A stretch of DNA of 46,327 bases from Nocardioides sp. Lineage in GTDB: Bacteria; Actinomycetota; Actinomycetes; Propionibacteriales; Nocardioidaceae. Shown here piece after piece: positions 30,724-40,105 of the stretch. Both the position numbers and the translations under genes were made by a program. The stretch is taken from the NCBI GenBank assembly GCA_025965125.1, contig JAOPXM010000135.1, forward strand, positions 1-46,327, written 5' to 3'. Below the pieces are notes generated by a model. The model searched no databases. It saw only the letters and a program-made list of their open reading frames with translations, and was not told the origin of the DNA. The number at the start of each line of letters is the position of its first letter. Position 1 is the stretch's first letter.

Positions 30724-30750
30724 GCACTCACGCGGTGAGGAGGCAGGCGT

Positions 30751-31779
30751 TTGAGTTCGGCTTCGGGGTCCCTGCCCCGCTACATCCTGGTCCGCCTGGC
30801 ACTGGTCCTCCCCATGATGTGGGTGCTGTTGACGGTCGTGTTCATCCTGCTGCGGGTCGCTCCCGGTGACCCCGTCTCGGCCGCGGTCGGCGGCAAGCTG
30901 AACCAGGAGGCTCTCGACGCACGACGGGCCACCCTGGGTCTGGACCGACCGCTGATCACCCAGTACCTCGACTATCTCGGCAACGTCGCCCACCTCGACT
31001 TCGGGAAGACGATCAGCGACAACCGACCGGTCCTCGACATCATCAAGGACCAGGGCGGCGCCACCCTCACCCTGACCCTCGGCGCGTTCCTCGTCGCGAT
31101 GGTGATCGGGCTGCCGCTCGGGCGCCTGGCCGGCCGCTACCGCGACACCTCCGCCGACGCCGCGATCCGGGTCTTCGGGGTGGTGACCTACGCCGCCCCG
31201 ATCTTCTGGACCGGGATCATGTTCGTGCTGCTCGTGGTGAAGCTGTTCCCGGGCTGGCCGACCAACGACATCGCGTCGGTCGTCACCAAGTTCGAGGTCA
31301 CCCCCAAGAGCCACATCCTGCTGTTCGACGCAGCGTTGGAGGGGAACGGCAGCGCGGTGTCCGACATCCTCAAGCACCACGTGCTGCCGTGTCTGACCCT
31401 CGGCCTCCTGCTGTCGGGCGTGATCATCCGGCTGGTCCGGATCAACGTCATCCAGGCGATGAAGGGCGACTACGTGGAGGCGGCCCGGGCCCGGGGCATC
31501 TCCGAGCGCCGTGTGGTGCGTTACCACGCCTTCCGCAACGCGCTGGTCCCGGTCATCACCGTGATCGGCCTGCAGGTGGCCATCACCCTGTCGGGTGCGC
31601 TGGTGACCGAGCGGACCTTCAACTGGCCGGGGCTGGGCACCGAGCTGATCCAGTACGTCACGGCGCGCGACTACATCGCCGTACAGGGCCTGGTGACGTT
31701 CTTCGCGCTGATCGTCGTGGTGGTCAGCGTCTTCGTCGACATCCTGACCGCCCTGGTCGACCCGAGGGTGAGGTACTGA
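30751..31779 (+). CDS. ABC importer permease (DppB/OppB type)
   Basis: The 342-residue protein is a peptide-type permease with about six hydrophobic helices. It begins FSSASGSLPRYILVRLALVL in the ORF sense but starts at TTG 30751, supported by GAGGAGG at 30737-30743. The cytoplasmic EAA loop reads YVEAARARGISERRVVRYHA, followed by FRNALVPVITVIGLQ. It forms the membrane channel with the next permease. Its TGA stop overlaps the next start (TGATG). Confidence 0.93.
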   Translation: MSSASGSLPRYILVRLALVLPMMWVLLTVVFILLRVAPGDPVSAAVGGKLNQEALDARRATLGLDRPLITQYLDYLGNVAHLDFGKTISDNRPVLDIIKDQGGATLTLTLGAFLVAMVIGLPLGRLAGRYRDTSADAAIRVFGVVTYAAPIFWTGIMFVLLVVKLFPGWPTNDIASVVTKFEVTPKSHILLFDAALEGNGSAVSDILKHHVLPCLTLGLLLSGVIIRLVRINVIQAMKGDYVEAARARGISERRVVRYHAFRNALVPVITVIGLQVAITLSGALVTERTFNWPGLGTELIQYVTARDYIAVQGLVTFFALIVVVVSVFVDILTALVDPRVRY

Positions 31780-32711
31780 TGGGGAGCTTCTTCCGAGGCA
31801 TCTGGAACACCAAGGGACAGGCCCGCTGGATCCTGCTCGTCGGTGTCGTCATCACCCTCGTCTTCATCGTGTTCGCGGTCCTCGCGCCCTGGGTCGCGCC
31901 GTACGACTTCAACCAGACCAAGCTCGACGGCGCGAAGCTGCCGAAGCTGGCCCCCCCGTCCGGCACCTACTGGTTCGGCACCAACGACCAGTTCTACGAC
32001 ATCTACTCGCGCGTCGTCTGGGGCGCCCGGACCGCGCTCGAGGTCATCGTGCTGTCGCTGGTGATCTCGATCGTAATCGGCGTGCCGCTCGGGATCGCCT
32101 CGGGATTCATCGGCGGGTGGTTCGACCGGATCCTGGTCTTCGTGAACGACGCCATCTACTCGCTGCCGTCGTTGCTCCTGGCGATCGTGTTCTCGTTCCT
32201 GCTGCGCGGTCCGCTGGGCGGTGGCGTGACGGCGGCGGCCCTGTCCATCACGGCGGTCTACATCCCGCAGTACTTCCGCGTCGTCCGCAACACGACCGTG
32301 TCGGCGCGTGAGGCGACCTACGTCGAGGCGGCGCGTGCCCTGGGGGCCAAACCCTTCACCATCATGCGCAAGTACCTCTTCGGCAACGTGGTCCAGTCGG
32401 TGCCCGTGCTCGGCACGCTGAACGCCGCCGACGCCCTGGGCACGCTCGCGGCCCTGGGTTTCCTCGGGTTCGGCATCCAACCCAACGAAGCCTCCGAGTG
32501 GGGCTACGACCTGAGCCGCGCGCTCGATGACGCGCAGGCCGGCACCTGGTGGCCCACCCTGTTCCCGGGCCTGGCGCTGATCCTGTTGATCACCGCCCTC
32601 ACGCTCGTGGGAGAGGGGCTCAACGAGACCGCCAACCCCGCCCTGCGGCGACGTCGGCTGCGACCGGTCGTCTTCCCGCGCCGCGAACAGGACGAGGAGC
32701 GCACCCGATGA
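31779..32711 (+). CDS. ABC importer permease (DppC/OppC type)
   Basis: The 310-residue permease starts at ATG 31779, one base inside the previous stop codon. It begins [20 protein letters not shown] with TM1 ([20 protein letters not shown]) and an OppC_N-type segment ending APYDFNQTK. The EAA loop reads [20 protein letters not shown]. It pairs with the upstream permease. The next ATPase gene overlaps its stop by 4 bp (ATGA). The operon is thus tightly coupled. Confidence 0.93.
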   Translation: MGSFFRGIWNTKGQARWILLVGVVITLVFIVFAVLAPWVAPYDFNQTKLDGAKLPKLAPPSGTYWFGTNDQFYDIYSRVVWGARTALEVIVLSLVISIVIGVPLGIASGFIGGWFDRILVFVNDAIYSLPSLLLAIVFSFLLRGPLGGGVTAAALSITAVYIPQYFRVVRNTTVSAREATYVEAARALGAKPFTIMRKYLFGNVVQSVPVLGTLNAADALGTLAALGFLGFGIQPNEASEWGYDLSRALDDAQAGTWWPTLFPGLALILLITALTLVGEGLNETANPALRRRRLRPVVFPRREQDEERTR

Positions 32712-33784
32712 CCCCCATCGAGCTCGAGGAGCAGGACGCCACAGGGGTGGATCGAGGCCCGGTGCTCGAGGCGCGGGACCTGCGCGTCTGGTACGGCACC
32801 GACCGAGGCCCGGTACGTGCGGTCGACGGCGTCAGCTTCGAGCTGCGCCGCGGCGAGATCCTAGGCCTGGTGGGGGAGTCGGGCTGCGGCAAGTCCACAC
32901 TGGGCCGCGGGCTGCTCGGCCTGCTTCCGGACGGGGCGGCCCGAGACGGCGAGCTCCGTTTCCAGGGCCGCGACATGCTGGCGCTCAAGCCGCGTGAGCA
33001 GCACGCTCTGCGCGGGCGCGACCTGGGGATGATCTTCCAGGAGCCGCTGACCCGGCTGAATCCACTGATGCGGATCTCCGAGCACTTCTCGGAGACGCTC
33101 AGGACCCACGACAAGAGCATCTCCAAGGCCGAGATCGAACGACGCTCGCTCGACGTGCTCCGCGTGATGGGCATCCCGCCGACCCGCTTCCGTGCCTACC
33201 CGCACGAATTCTCCGGCGGCATGCGGCAGCGTCTGATGATCGCGCTCACCCTGGTGATGCGCCCAGCGTTCGTCGTCGCGGACGAGCCGACCACGGCCCT
33301 CGACGTGCTGGTCGAGGCCCAGATCATCCGGATCCTGCACGACCTGCGCCGCGAGTACGACACCTCCCTGTTGCTGATCACCCACAACCTCGGGATCATC
33401 GCCGAGGCCTGCGACCGGGTCGCAGTGATGTACGCCGGCGAGATCGTGGAGATCGGCGAGGCTCGCGAGGTGTTCTCGCGACCCCGGCACCCGTACACGC
33501 GTGAGCTGCTCCGCTCCACGATCTCGTTGCGCACCACCGGCCTGAACTACATCGAGGGGGCGCCACCGGACCTCGTGGACCCGCCGCCGGCCTGCCGGTT
33601 CCACCCGAGGTGTCCGGACGCGATGAACGTCTGCGCGCAGCGGCACCCGGTCGACCGTGACCACGGGGCCGGGACGCGCGCGGCGTGCTGGGCGGCCGAC
33701 GTGGCCCAGGGTCTGGTCAAGCTCGACGACCGCGAGGCCGCACCACTGCCCCGAGGGGAGATCTCCGTTGCCGACGAAGCCTGA
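32708..33784 (+). CDS. ABC importer ATPase 1 (DppD/OppD type)
   Basis: The 358-residue ATPase has Walker [11 protein letters not shown]-loop [12 protein letters not shown], signature FSGGMRQR, Walker [13 protein letters not shown] and the H-loop ITHNLG. The C-terminal oligopeptide-type domain contains [14 protein letters not shown], a four-Cys motif (C-x5-C-x6-C) found in this subfamily that may bind an iron-sulfur cluster. It hydrolyses ATP to drive import, as a heterodimer with the next ATPase. ATG at 32708 overlaps the upstream stop. The next gene starts 17 bp before its end. Confidence 0.94.
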   Translation: MTPIELEEQDATGVDRGPVLEARDLRVWYGTDRGPVRAVDGVSFELRRGEILGLVGESGCGKSTLGRGLLGLLPDGAARDGELRFQGRDMLALKPREQHALRGRDLGMIFQEPLTRLNPLMRISEHFSETLRTHDKSISKAEIERRSLDVLRVMGIPPTRFRAYPHEFSGGMRQRLMIALTLVMRPAFVVADEPTTALDVLVEAQIIRILHDLRREYDTSLLLITHNLGIIAEACDRVAVMYAGEIVEIGEAREVFSRPRHPYTRELLRSTISLRTTGLNYIEGAPPDLVDPPPACRFHPRCPDAMNVCAQRHPVDRDHGAGTRAACWAADVAQGLVKLDDREAAPLPRGEISVADEA

Positions 33785-35039
33785 ACCGGTCCTCGACATC
33801 CGCGACCTGGTGGTGCACTTCCAGCTCCAGGGAGGCGCACTGTCGCGGCTGCTCGGACTGGGCGTCCGCACCGTGAAGGCCGTCGACGGCGTGAACCTCA
33901 CGCTGGCGCGCGGGGAGGTCCTCGGCGTGGTGGGGGAGTCCGGCAGCGGGAAGACCACGCTGGGCCGGGCCCTGCTCGGCCTGGTGGCGACGACCGACGG
34001 CGAGGTCGTCTACCACGACCGGGAGCGTGGGGAGCGCCGGGTCTCGCACATGCGGGGACGCGAGCTGCGCCAGCTGCGGACCGATCTCCAGATGGTCTTC
34101 CAGGACCCGCACGCGGCACTGAACCCCTCGATGACGATCGAGGAGGCCGTTGGTCACCCGCTGGTCATCCACGGCATTGCCAAGGGAGACGAGCTGCGGC
34201 GCCGGGTCGGGGAAGCCCTCGAGCGGGTCGGGCTGGCGCCCGTCGAACGCTTCCTGTCGAAGTACCCCTCGGATCTCTCCGGAGGACAGAAGCAGCGGGC
34301 CGTGATCGCCCGGGCGATCATCCTGGACCCCGAGGTCCTGGTCGCAGACGAGCCGGTGTCGATGCTCGACATGAGCGTCCGCGCGAAAATCCTCCAGCTG
34401 ATGCTGGACCTCAAGACCGACCTGGGGCTGACCTACGTCTACATCACCCACGACCTCGCGAGCGCGAAGTACTTCTGCGACCGGATCGCGATCATGTACC
34501 TCGGCCGCGTCGTCGAGGTCGGGCCGACCGAGGAGGTCTTCGCCAACCCGCGACACCCGTACACCAAGGCTCTGCTCAAGGCGATCCCCGAGCCGGACCC
34601 GGAGCGGATGGTTCCTCGGGACCTGCCTCGCGGAGAGATCCCGGACGCCGCGGTCCCGCCGCTCGGCTGCTCCTTCCACCCGAGATGTCCCGAGGCCACC
34701 TCGATCTGCGGCTGGGAGTCGCGCGACCTGCGGGCGCTGATCGAGGAGCACTGGACCCGTGGCTCGGCCGAGACCTACGCCCGCGAGCGCGACCTCGTGG
34801 GCGACCTCGAGCACCTGGACCGCCCGGACACCCGGCCCAGGGTCGGCGCGGGAGGTGCCCTGGAGGTCCGCGGCCTGCTCGCCGAGATGCGCGCTGAGGA
34901 CCCCGACGAGCCTCTGTGGCTCGGGGTCGACGCCATCGACGACGACGGCGACGGCGTGCGGGTGAGCTTCCATCCGGGCGAGGACCCCCAGTTGCGGGCC
35001 GCGGGGGACGTGGACGTCGCCTGCGTGCTCTACCCCTGA
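33768..35039 (+). CDS. ABC importer ATPase 2 (DppF/OppF type) with long C-terminal extension
   Basis: The 423-residue ATPase starts at TTG 33768 with GAGGGGAG at a good distance. It has Walker A GESGSGKTT, signature LSGGQKQR, Walker B VLVADEPVSMLD and H-loop THDLA. The Cys motif SFHPRCPEATSIC ends the usual oligopeptide domain (about residue 310). After it come about 105 residues not normally in OppF: a Glu-rich helix region (RALIEEHWTRGSAETYARER) and a compact segment with LEVRGLLAEMRAEDPDEPLW and DGDGVRVSFHPGEDPQLRA. I do not recognise this domain. It ends in convergent overlap with the nuclease gene (10 bp). Confidence 0.92.
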   Translation: MPTKPEPVLDIRDLVVHFQLQGGALSRLLGLGVRTVKAVDGVNLTLARGEVLGVVGESGSGKTTLGRALLGLVATTDGEVVYHDRERGERRVSHMRGRELRQLRTDLQMVFQDPHAALNPSMTIEEAVGHPLVIHGIAKGDELRRRVGEALERVGLAPVERFLSKYPSDLSGGQKQRAVIARAIILDPEVLVADEPVSMLDMSVRAKILQLMLDLKTDLGLTYVYITHDLASAKYFCDRIAIMYLGRVVEVGPTEEVFANPRHPYTKALLKAIPEPDPERMVPRDLPRGEIPDAAVPPLGCSFHPRCPEATSICGWESRDLRALIEEHWTRGSAETYARERDLVGDLEHLDRPDTRPRVGAGGALEVRGLLAEMRAEDPDEPLWLGVDAIDDDGDGVRVSFHPGEDPQLRAAGDVDVACVLYP

Positions 35040-35953
35040 GGCTCGACCAGGGACTCCGTCATGGGCGCCGTCAGCGGTGGCGTGACCGGCTCGTCCGGCT
35101 GCGCGGTCACCGGGGGAGGCAGTGGCGGGGGAGTGCCGCCGAATGCTGGACAGATCGCCTGGTGGGCGCACCAGGCGCAGAGCGGCCCGGGGCTCGGCTG
35201 CCAGTTGCCGGACTCCTGGGACAGGCGGATGGCGCGCCAGATCGCCTCCACCTTGCGTTCGGTGGCCAGCAGGTCCTGCTCGTCGGGGACGTAACGCAAC
35301 ATCTCGCCGTTGCCGAGGTAGATCAGCTGGAGCATCGCCGGCACCGTGCCACGCATCCGCCAGATCACGAGCGCGTAGAACTTCATCTGGAACAGGGCCT
35401 TGGCCTCGAAGGCCTCGCCCGGGGATCGCCCGGTCTTGTAGTCGACCACCCGGATGGCGCCGTCCGGTGCCACGTCGATGCGATCGACGAAGCCGCGCAG
35501 GAGCAGGCGTGAGTCGAGGAGCGTCTCGACGTACAGCTCGCGTTCGGCGGGCTCGAGTCGACGCGGGTCCTCGAGCGTGAAGTAGCGGTCGAGCACGTCG
35601 CGGCAGCTCATCAGCCAGGCGGCGACATCGGGGCCTTCTCCACCGAACATCTCTGCGATCGTCGGCTCCTCCTCGAGCAGGTGGTCCCAGGCCGGCACGA
35701 TCATGTCGCGGGCCTGCTCGGGAGTGCGCTGGACAGCAGGCAGGTCGAAGAGGTCCTCGAGCACCTTGTGCACCACGGTGCCGCGCACGGCGTCGGGCGA
35801 GAACGGCTCGGGAAGGTGGTCGATCGTGCGGTAGCGGTAGAGCAGCGGGCAGCTCATGAAGTCGCCGGCGCGGCTGGGCGAGAGCGCGCCGAGCACCTGC
35901 ACTCCGTCGACGGGAGTCGAGACCGGCTCGGCCGGTGAGTGCTGCGAGCTCAT
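35030..35953 (-). CDS. RecB-like PD-(D/E)XK nuclease with Fe-S cluster
   Basis: The 307-residue protein is a RecB-family nuclease. The catalytic Asp/Lys pair is in IRVVDYKTGRSPGEAF, with the conserved YALVIWRM helix after it. One Cys near the N-terminus (DFMSCPLLYRY) and three near the C-terminus (CAWCAHQAIC, about 259-268) form the 4Fe-4S pattern of AddB/Cas4-like nucleases. The Pro-rich tail is disordered. It is a likely DNA-repair nuclease; its Mtb counterpart beside TrmI is Rv2119, from memory. The ATG at 35953 has TAGGGT 7 nt upstream and is probably leaderless. It diverges from the site-2 protease gene. Confidence 0.88.
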   Translation of the reverse strand: MSSQHSPAEPVSTPVDGVQVLGALSPSRAGDFMSCPLLYRYRTIDHLPEPFSPDAVRGTVVHKVLEDLFDLPAVQRTPEQARDMIVPAWDHLLEEEPTIAEMFGGEGPDVAAWLMSCRDVLDRYFTLEDPRRLEPAERELYVETLLDSRLLLRGFVDRIDVAPDGAIRVVDYKTGRSPGEAFEAKALFQMKFYALVIWRMRGTVPAMLQLIYLGNGEMLRYVPDEQDLLATERKVEAIWRAIRLSQESGNWQPSPGPLCAWCAHQAICPAFGGTPPPLPPPVTAQPDEPVTPPLTAPMTESLVEPQG

Positions 35954-35960
35954 CCTCCGC

Positions 35961-35966
35961 ACCCTA
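35961..35966 (-). promoter_or_regulatory. Leaderless -10 of RecB-like gene
   Basis: TAGGGT on the minus strand lies 7 nt before the ATG at 35953. Confidence 0.5.
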
Positions 35967-36011
35967 GGTGACGGCACCGACACTGGACGGCTGCCGACAG
36001 GGTGGGTCGGA

Positions 36012-36017
36012 TAGCCT
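36012..36017 (+). promoter_or_regulatory. Leaderless -10 of site-2 protease gene
   Basis: TAGCCT lies 6 nt before the GTG at 36024. Confidence 0.5.
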
Positions 36018-36023
36018 CGTGAC

Positions 36024-37205
36024 GTGGCCGACGATGACCTTCGCGGGGACGCCCGTAAGGGACCGTCCGGGGGTGGTCGAGCCCCGACGCCTCGGTCGCC
36101 GGGCACGTTCAAGGTCGGCACCATCGCCGGCAGCGACGTGCTGGTGTCGTCCTCGTGGTTCCTCGTTGCCGGTCTCATTGCGGTGGTGATGGCGCCGCGC
36201 GTCGAGGAGGTGTCGCCCGGCCTCGGTGCCCTCAAGTACGTCGCCGGCCTTGCGTTCGCGGTCGTTCTCTACCTGTCCGTGCTGCTGCACGAGGCCTCGC
36301 ATGCCATCGTGGCCAAGCGCTACGGGTTCCCGGTCACCTCGATCACGCTGCACTTCCTCGGCGGCATGACCGCCATCGAGGGTGAGGCGCGCAAGCCCCG
36401 CGAGGAGTTCTGGATCGCGGTCGTCGGACCTTTGACGTCACTGGCGGTCGGCGGGGCCGCAGTCCTGGGGCTGTGGGGTCTGGCTCTGGAGGGCCTGCTC
36501 CTCATGGCGTTGCAGGGTCTGGCCGGGGCCAACCTCATCGTCGGCGTGCTGAACCTGATCCCGGGGCTGCCGCTCGACGGTGGCCGCGTCCTGAAAGCGG
36601 TCGTGTGGGGCGCCACCGGTGACGTCCACCGCGGGACCATTGTCGCCGGGTGGGGCGGCCGGCTCACGGCCTGCGCCGTGATGCTGTGGCCGCTGCTCCA
36701 GGAGCAGTGGTTCGGGCCCCCGGACTTCCTGGACCTCATCTTCGCCTTCGTCATCGCGATGTTCCTCTGGTCCGGTGCCACCGCGGCCATGACCTCCGCC
36801 CGGCTCCGGCGCAAGGTGCCCGGCCTCGTGGCCCGCGACCTTGCTCGACGTACCCTCACGGTGCCTGCGGACCTGCCCCTTTCCGAGGCCGTACGCCGTG
36901 CCCAGGAGGCCCACGCGGGCAGCATCGTGACCGTCACCGGGAGCGGCAGCCCGGTCGGCGTGGTCAACGAGGCCGCACTCCTGGCGACACCCGACGAGCG
37001 CAGGCCCTGGGTGGCCGTGTCGGCCGTCGCGCGCACCCTCGAGGCAGGCCTCAGCCTGCCCGCGACCATCACCGGCGAGGACCTGATCCTTGCCATCAGC
37101 AGGCAACCGGCCGCCGAGTACCTCCTGCTCGAGGACGACGGCTCGATCTACGGCGTCCTGTCCACCGCCGACGTGGACCAGGCCTTCCGGGAGTCCACGC
37201 GCTGA
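36024..37205 (+). CDS. Site-2 protease family membrane metalloprotease (M50) with CBS pair
   Basis: The 393-residue protein has the S2P zinc motif HEASH at residues 89-93 in LSVLLHEASHAIVAKRYG, and the second motif LNLIPGLPLDGGRVLKA (DG). Several membrane helices lie between about 40 and 250. The C-terminal cytoplasmic part (about 255-393) resembles a CBS pair (LARRTLTVPADLPLSEAVRR and SIYGVLSTADVDQAF), which may bind adenine nucleotides. It probably cleaves a membrane-anchored regulator within the bilayer. GTG start with leaderless -10. The substrate is unknown; trmI follows after 32 bp. Confidence 0.92.
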   Translation: MADDDLRGDARKGPSGGGRAPTPRSPGTFKVGTIAGSDVLVSSSWFLVAGLIAVVMAPRVEEVSPGLGALKYVAGLAFAVVLYLSVLLHEASHAIVAKRYGFPVTSITLHFLGGMTAIEGEARKPREEFWIAVVGPLTSLAVGGAAVLGLWGLALEGLLLMALQGLAGANLIVGVLNLIPGLPLDGGRVLKAVVWGATGDVHRGTIVAGWGGRLTACAVMLWPLLQEQWFGPPDFLDLIFAFVIAMFLWSGATAAMTSARLRRKVPGLVARDLARRTLTVPADLPLSEAVRRAQEAHAGSIVTVTGSGSPVGVVNEAALLATPDERRPWVAVSAVARTLEAGLSLPATITGEDLILAISRQPAAEYLLLEDDGSIYGVLSTADVDQAFRESTR

Positions 37206-37224
37206 CGCGCGCAAGCACCTCATC

Positions 37225-37230
37225 TAGGGT
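37225..37230 (+). promoter_or_regulatory. Leaderless -10 of trmI
   Basis: TAGGGT ends 7 nt before the ATG at 37238. Confidence 0.5.
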
Positions 37231-37237
37231 TCCGCGC

Positions 37238-38170
37238 ATGTCCGAACCCACCGACCCGCTCCCGGACGTCAGCACCGACGCGTGGTCCGGCGTCCACCGC
37301 GGCCACCTGCGCGAAGGGGAGTGGGTGCGCCTGGTCGACAGCAAGGGCCGGCGCCACAACATCTGCCTCGAGGCCGGCAAGCGATTCTTCTCGAACCGCG
37401 GGCACTTCGAGCACGACGAGCTGATCGGCCGGGAAGAGGGCTTCACGGTCACGTCGTCGGCCGGGGGCGAGTACCTCGTGTTCCGCCCGCTGCTCTCGGA
37501 GTTCGTGGTGTCGATGCCGCGGGGCGCCGCCGTGGTCTATCCGAAGGACGCTGCCCAGATCGTGGCCATGGTCGACGTGTTCCCGGGGGCCCACGTGGTC
37601 GAGGCCGGCGTCGGGTCCGGTGCGCTCACCTGCTCGCTGCTACGGGCGGTGGGGCCACACGGGCGGGTGTCGTCGTACGAGCGCCGCGAGGAGTTCGCTG
37701 ATGTGGCCCGGCAGAACGTCACCCAGTTCTTCGGGGGCCACCACCCGGCGTGGAGCCTGACGCTCGGCGACCTGGCCGAGGAGCTTCCAGCGTCCGGTGA
37801 GCGCTGCGACCGGATCATCCTGGACATGCTCGCGCCCTGGGAGTGCCTGGATGCGGCGGCGGCGGCGCTGCTGCCCGGCGGCATCGTGTGCGCGTACGTC
37901 GCCACCACGACCCAGCTGTCCCGCTTCGTCGAGACCGTCCGGGTCCACGGGGGGTTCACCGAGCCGCAGGCCTGGGAATCCCTGGTGCGCGACTGGCACG
38001 TCGAGGGACTGGCAGTGCGGCCGGGGCACAAGATGATCGGCCACACGGCGTTCCTGGTCACCGCCCGACGCATGGCGCCCGGGCAGAAGCCGCCGCTGAA
38101 GCGCCGCCGGCCCGCTCCCGGGGCCTACGGGGAGGACTACACCGGTCCCAGGCCTGCTTCCGAATCGTGA
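37238..38170 (+). CDS. trmI: tRNA (adenine-N1-)-methyltransferase TrmI
   Basis: The 310-residue protein has an N-terminal small beta domain and a Rossmann methyltransferase domain. The SAM-binding motif I is VVEAGVGSGALTCSLLRAVG, and the catalytic region is RIILDMLAPWECLD. The family methylates A58 of tRNA T-loops; the Mtb homologue Rv2118c is a tetrameric TrmI. The start at ATG 37238 is supported by the -10 at 7 nt and by the N-terminus. The basic C-terminal tail (GQKPPLKRRRPAPG) may contact RNA. The arc gene follows with its own promoter. Confidence 0.93.
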   Translation: MSEPTDPLPDVSTDAWSGVHRGHLREGEWVRLVDSKGRRHNICLEAGKRFFSNRGHFEHDELIGREEGFTVTSSAGGEYLVFRPLLSEFVVSMPRGAAVVYPKDAAQIVAMVDVFPGAHVVEAGVGSGALTCSLLRAVGPHGRVSSYERREEFADVARQNVTQFFGGHHPAWSLTLGDLAEELPASGERCDRIILDMLAPWECLDAAAAALLPGGIVCAYVATTTQLSRFVETVRVHGGFTEPQAWESLVRDWHVEGLAVRPGHKMIGHTAFLVTARRMAPGQKPPLKRRRPAPGAYGEDYTGPRPASES

Positions 38171-38213
38171 CCAACACCGCTGGTTAATGACTTCCGTTGT
38201 GACATCTCCCCGG

Positions 38214-38219
38214 TAGGGT
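38214..38219 (+). promoter_or_regulatory. -10 of arc/mpa
   Basis: TAGGGT gives a start site near A38226 and a short leader with AGGAGG at 38229-38234, 8 nt before the ATG. Confidence 0.45.
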
Positions 38220-38242
38220 CGCAAGAACAGGAGGTGACGTCG

Positions 38243-39997
38243 ATGCCCACATCAGAAGGCGTTTCCAGCACGGGTGGCCGTAGTCCCGACGAGCTCATGA
38301 GCCAGGTGCGTTTCCTCGAGGCTGAGGTCTCCGACCTTCGACGTCGGCTCAGTGACGGGCCCACGCAGTCGCGCGGCCTGGAGCTCCGGCTCGCGGACAC
38401 GCAGCGCTCACTTTCCGCCGTCACGTCCCAGAACGAGCGCCTCGCTGAGACCCTGCGCGAGGCCCGCGACCAGATCATGAAGCTCAAGGAGGAGGTCGAC
38501 CGGCTGGCGCAGCCCCCGGCCGGCTTCGGCACCTTCTTGACCCGCAACGAGGACGACTCCATCGACGTCTTCACCGGCGGCCGCAAGCTCCGCGTCAACG
38601 TGAGCCCCTCGGTCGACCTCGACCGGCTGTTCCGGGGCCAGGAGGTCATGCTCAACGAGGCCCTCAACGTCGTCGCGGCCCTCGAGTACGAGCAGGTCGG
38701 TGAGGTCGTGATGTTCAAGGAGCTGCTCGCCGACGGCGACCGCGCCCTGGTCATCGCGAACGCCGACGAGGAGCGTGTCGTGCGCCTCGCCGAGCCGCTG
38801 CTGCACGAGCACATCCGGGCCGGTGACTCCCTGCTGCTCGACTCGCGGGCGGGCTACGTCTACGAGAAGGTTCCGAAGTCCGAGGTCGAGGAGCTCGTCC
38901 TCGAAGAGGTCCCCGACATCGCCTACGAGTCGATCGGCGGCCTCGGCGGCCAGATCGAGCAGATCCGCGACGCCGTCGAGCTGCCCTACCTCCACCCCGA
39001 GCTCTTCAAGGAGCACCAGCTCAAGCCACCGAAGGGCGTCCTCCTCTACGGCCCGCCCGGGTGCGGCAAGACGCTCATCGCCAAGGCGGTCGCCAACTCT
39101 CTCGCCAAGAAGGTCGCGGCGAAGACGGGCCAGGAGGGGAAGTCCTACTTCCTCAACATCAAGGGCCCTGAGCTGCTGAACAAGTACGTCGGCGAGACCG
39201 AGCGCCACATCCGGCTGGTCTTCCAGCGGGCCCGCGAGAAGGCCAGCGAGGGCACGCCCGTCATCGTCTTCTTCGACGAGATGGACTCGCTGTTCCGCAC
39301 CCGCGGGTCCGGTGTCTCCTCCGACGTCGAGTACACGATCGTGCCGCAGCTGCTGAGTGAGATCGACGGTGTCGAGCTGCTGGAGAACGTCCTGGTCATC
39401 GGCGCCTCCAACCGTGAGGACATGATCGACCCGGCGATCCTGCGGCCCGGTCGCCTGGACGTGAAGATCAAGATCGAGCGCCCCGACGCCGAGTCGGCCC
39501 GCGACATCTTCTCCAAGTACCTCCTCGCGAGCCTGCCGCTGCACGCCGAGGACGTCGCCGAGTTCGGCGGCGACCGTGACGCGTGCGTCGCCGGCATGAT
39601 CCAGGCCACGGTGGAGCGGATGTACACCGAGACCGAGGAGAACCGCTTCCTCGAGGTCACCTACGCCAACGGCGACAAGGAAGTTCTCTACTTCAAGGAC
39701 TTCAACTCGGGCGCGATGATCCAGAACATCGTCGACCGAGCGAAGAAGATGGCGATCAAGGACCTCCTCGACCACGACCAGCGCGGCCTGCGGGTCTCAC
39801 ACCTGATGCAGGCGTGCGTGGACGAGTTCAAGGAGAACGAGGACCTCCCCAACACCACCAACCCCGACGACTGGGCTCGCATCTCCGGCAAGAAGGGCGA
39901 GCGGATCGTGTTCATCCGCACGCTCATCACCGGCAAGCAGGGCACCGAGCCGGGCCGCTCCATCGACACGGTCGCGAACACGGGCCAGTACCTGTAG
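38243..39997 (+). CDS. arc: Proteasomal ATPase ARC/Mpa
   Basis: The 584-residue AAA+ unfoldase begins with an N-terminal coiled coil (about 17-85: [20 protein letters not shown]), which in Mpa recruits Pup. Two OB domains follow (about 85-235). The ATPase domain has Walker A GPPGCGKT (about 270-277), Walker [13 protein letters not shown] and [19 protein letters not shown]. The C-terminus GQYL is the docking tail that opens the 20S gate. The ATG at 38243 is preferred to GTG 38234 because AGGAGG is 8 nt upstream. It translocates pupylated proteins into the proteasome. Confidence 0.97.
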   Translation: MPTSEGVSSTGGRSPDELMSQVRFLEAEVSDLRRRLSDGPTQSRGLELRLADTQRSLSAVTSQNERLAETLREARDQIMKLKEEVDRLAQPPAGFGTFLTRNEDDSIDVFTGGRKLRVNVSPSVDLDRLFRGQEVMLNEALNVVAALEYEQVGEVVMFKELLADGDRALVIANADEERVVRLAEPLLHEHIRAGDSLLLDSRAGYVYEKVPKSEVEELVLEEVPDIAYESIGGLGGQIEQIRDAVELPYLHPELFKEHQLKPPKGVLLYGPPGCGKTLIAKAVANSLAKKVAAKTGQEGKSYFLNIKGPELLNKYVGETERHIRLVFQRAREKASEGTPVIVFFDEMDSLFRTRGSGVSSDVEYTIVPQLLSEIDGVELLENVLVIGASNREDMIDPAILRPGRLDVKIKIERPDAESARDIFSKYLLASLPLHAEDVAEFGGDRDACVAGMIQATVERMYTETEENRFLEVTYANGDKEVLYFKDFNSGAMIQNIVDRAKKMAIKDLLDHDQRGLRVSHLMQACVDEFKENEDLPNTTNPDDWARISGKKGERIVFIRTLITGKQGTEPGRSIDTVANTGQYL

Positions 39998-40067
39998 GCA
40001 GCGCCGGTTCGTCCGTGCCTGTGGGCCGGGTCGGTCCGTCCGTGCCTGTGGGCAGCGCCGGTTCGTC
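39997..40067 (+). repeat. 27-bp tandem repeat, about 2.6 copies
   Basis: Units start at 39997, 40024 and 40051. Units 1 and 2 share their last 14 bp (TCCGTGCCTGTGGG-type core) and diverge in the first half; unit 3 repeats the first 17 bp of unit 1 exactly (GGCAGCGCCGGTTCGTC). It begins at the last base of the arc stop codon. A 27-bp period is a multiple of three, but no gene fits convincingly. Confidence 0.75.
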
Positions 40068-40105
40068 AGGTAGCAAGCTCCAACGGGCGGATTCGCGCGC
40101 GTATT

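Noticed and set aside
29109-30731. 540-codon minus-strand frame opposite the substrate-binding protein
   Set aside because: Shadow of a clear lipoprotein gene; no motif and no start signal.
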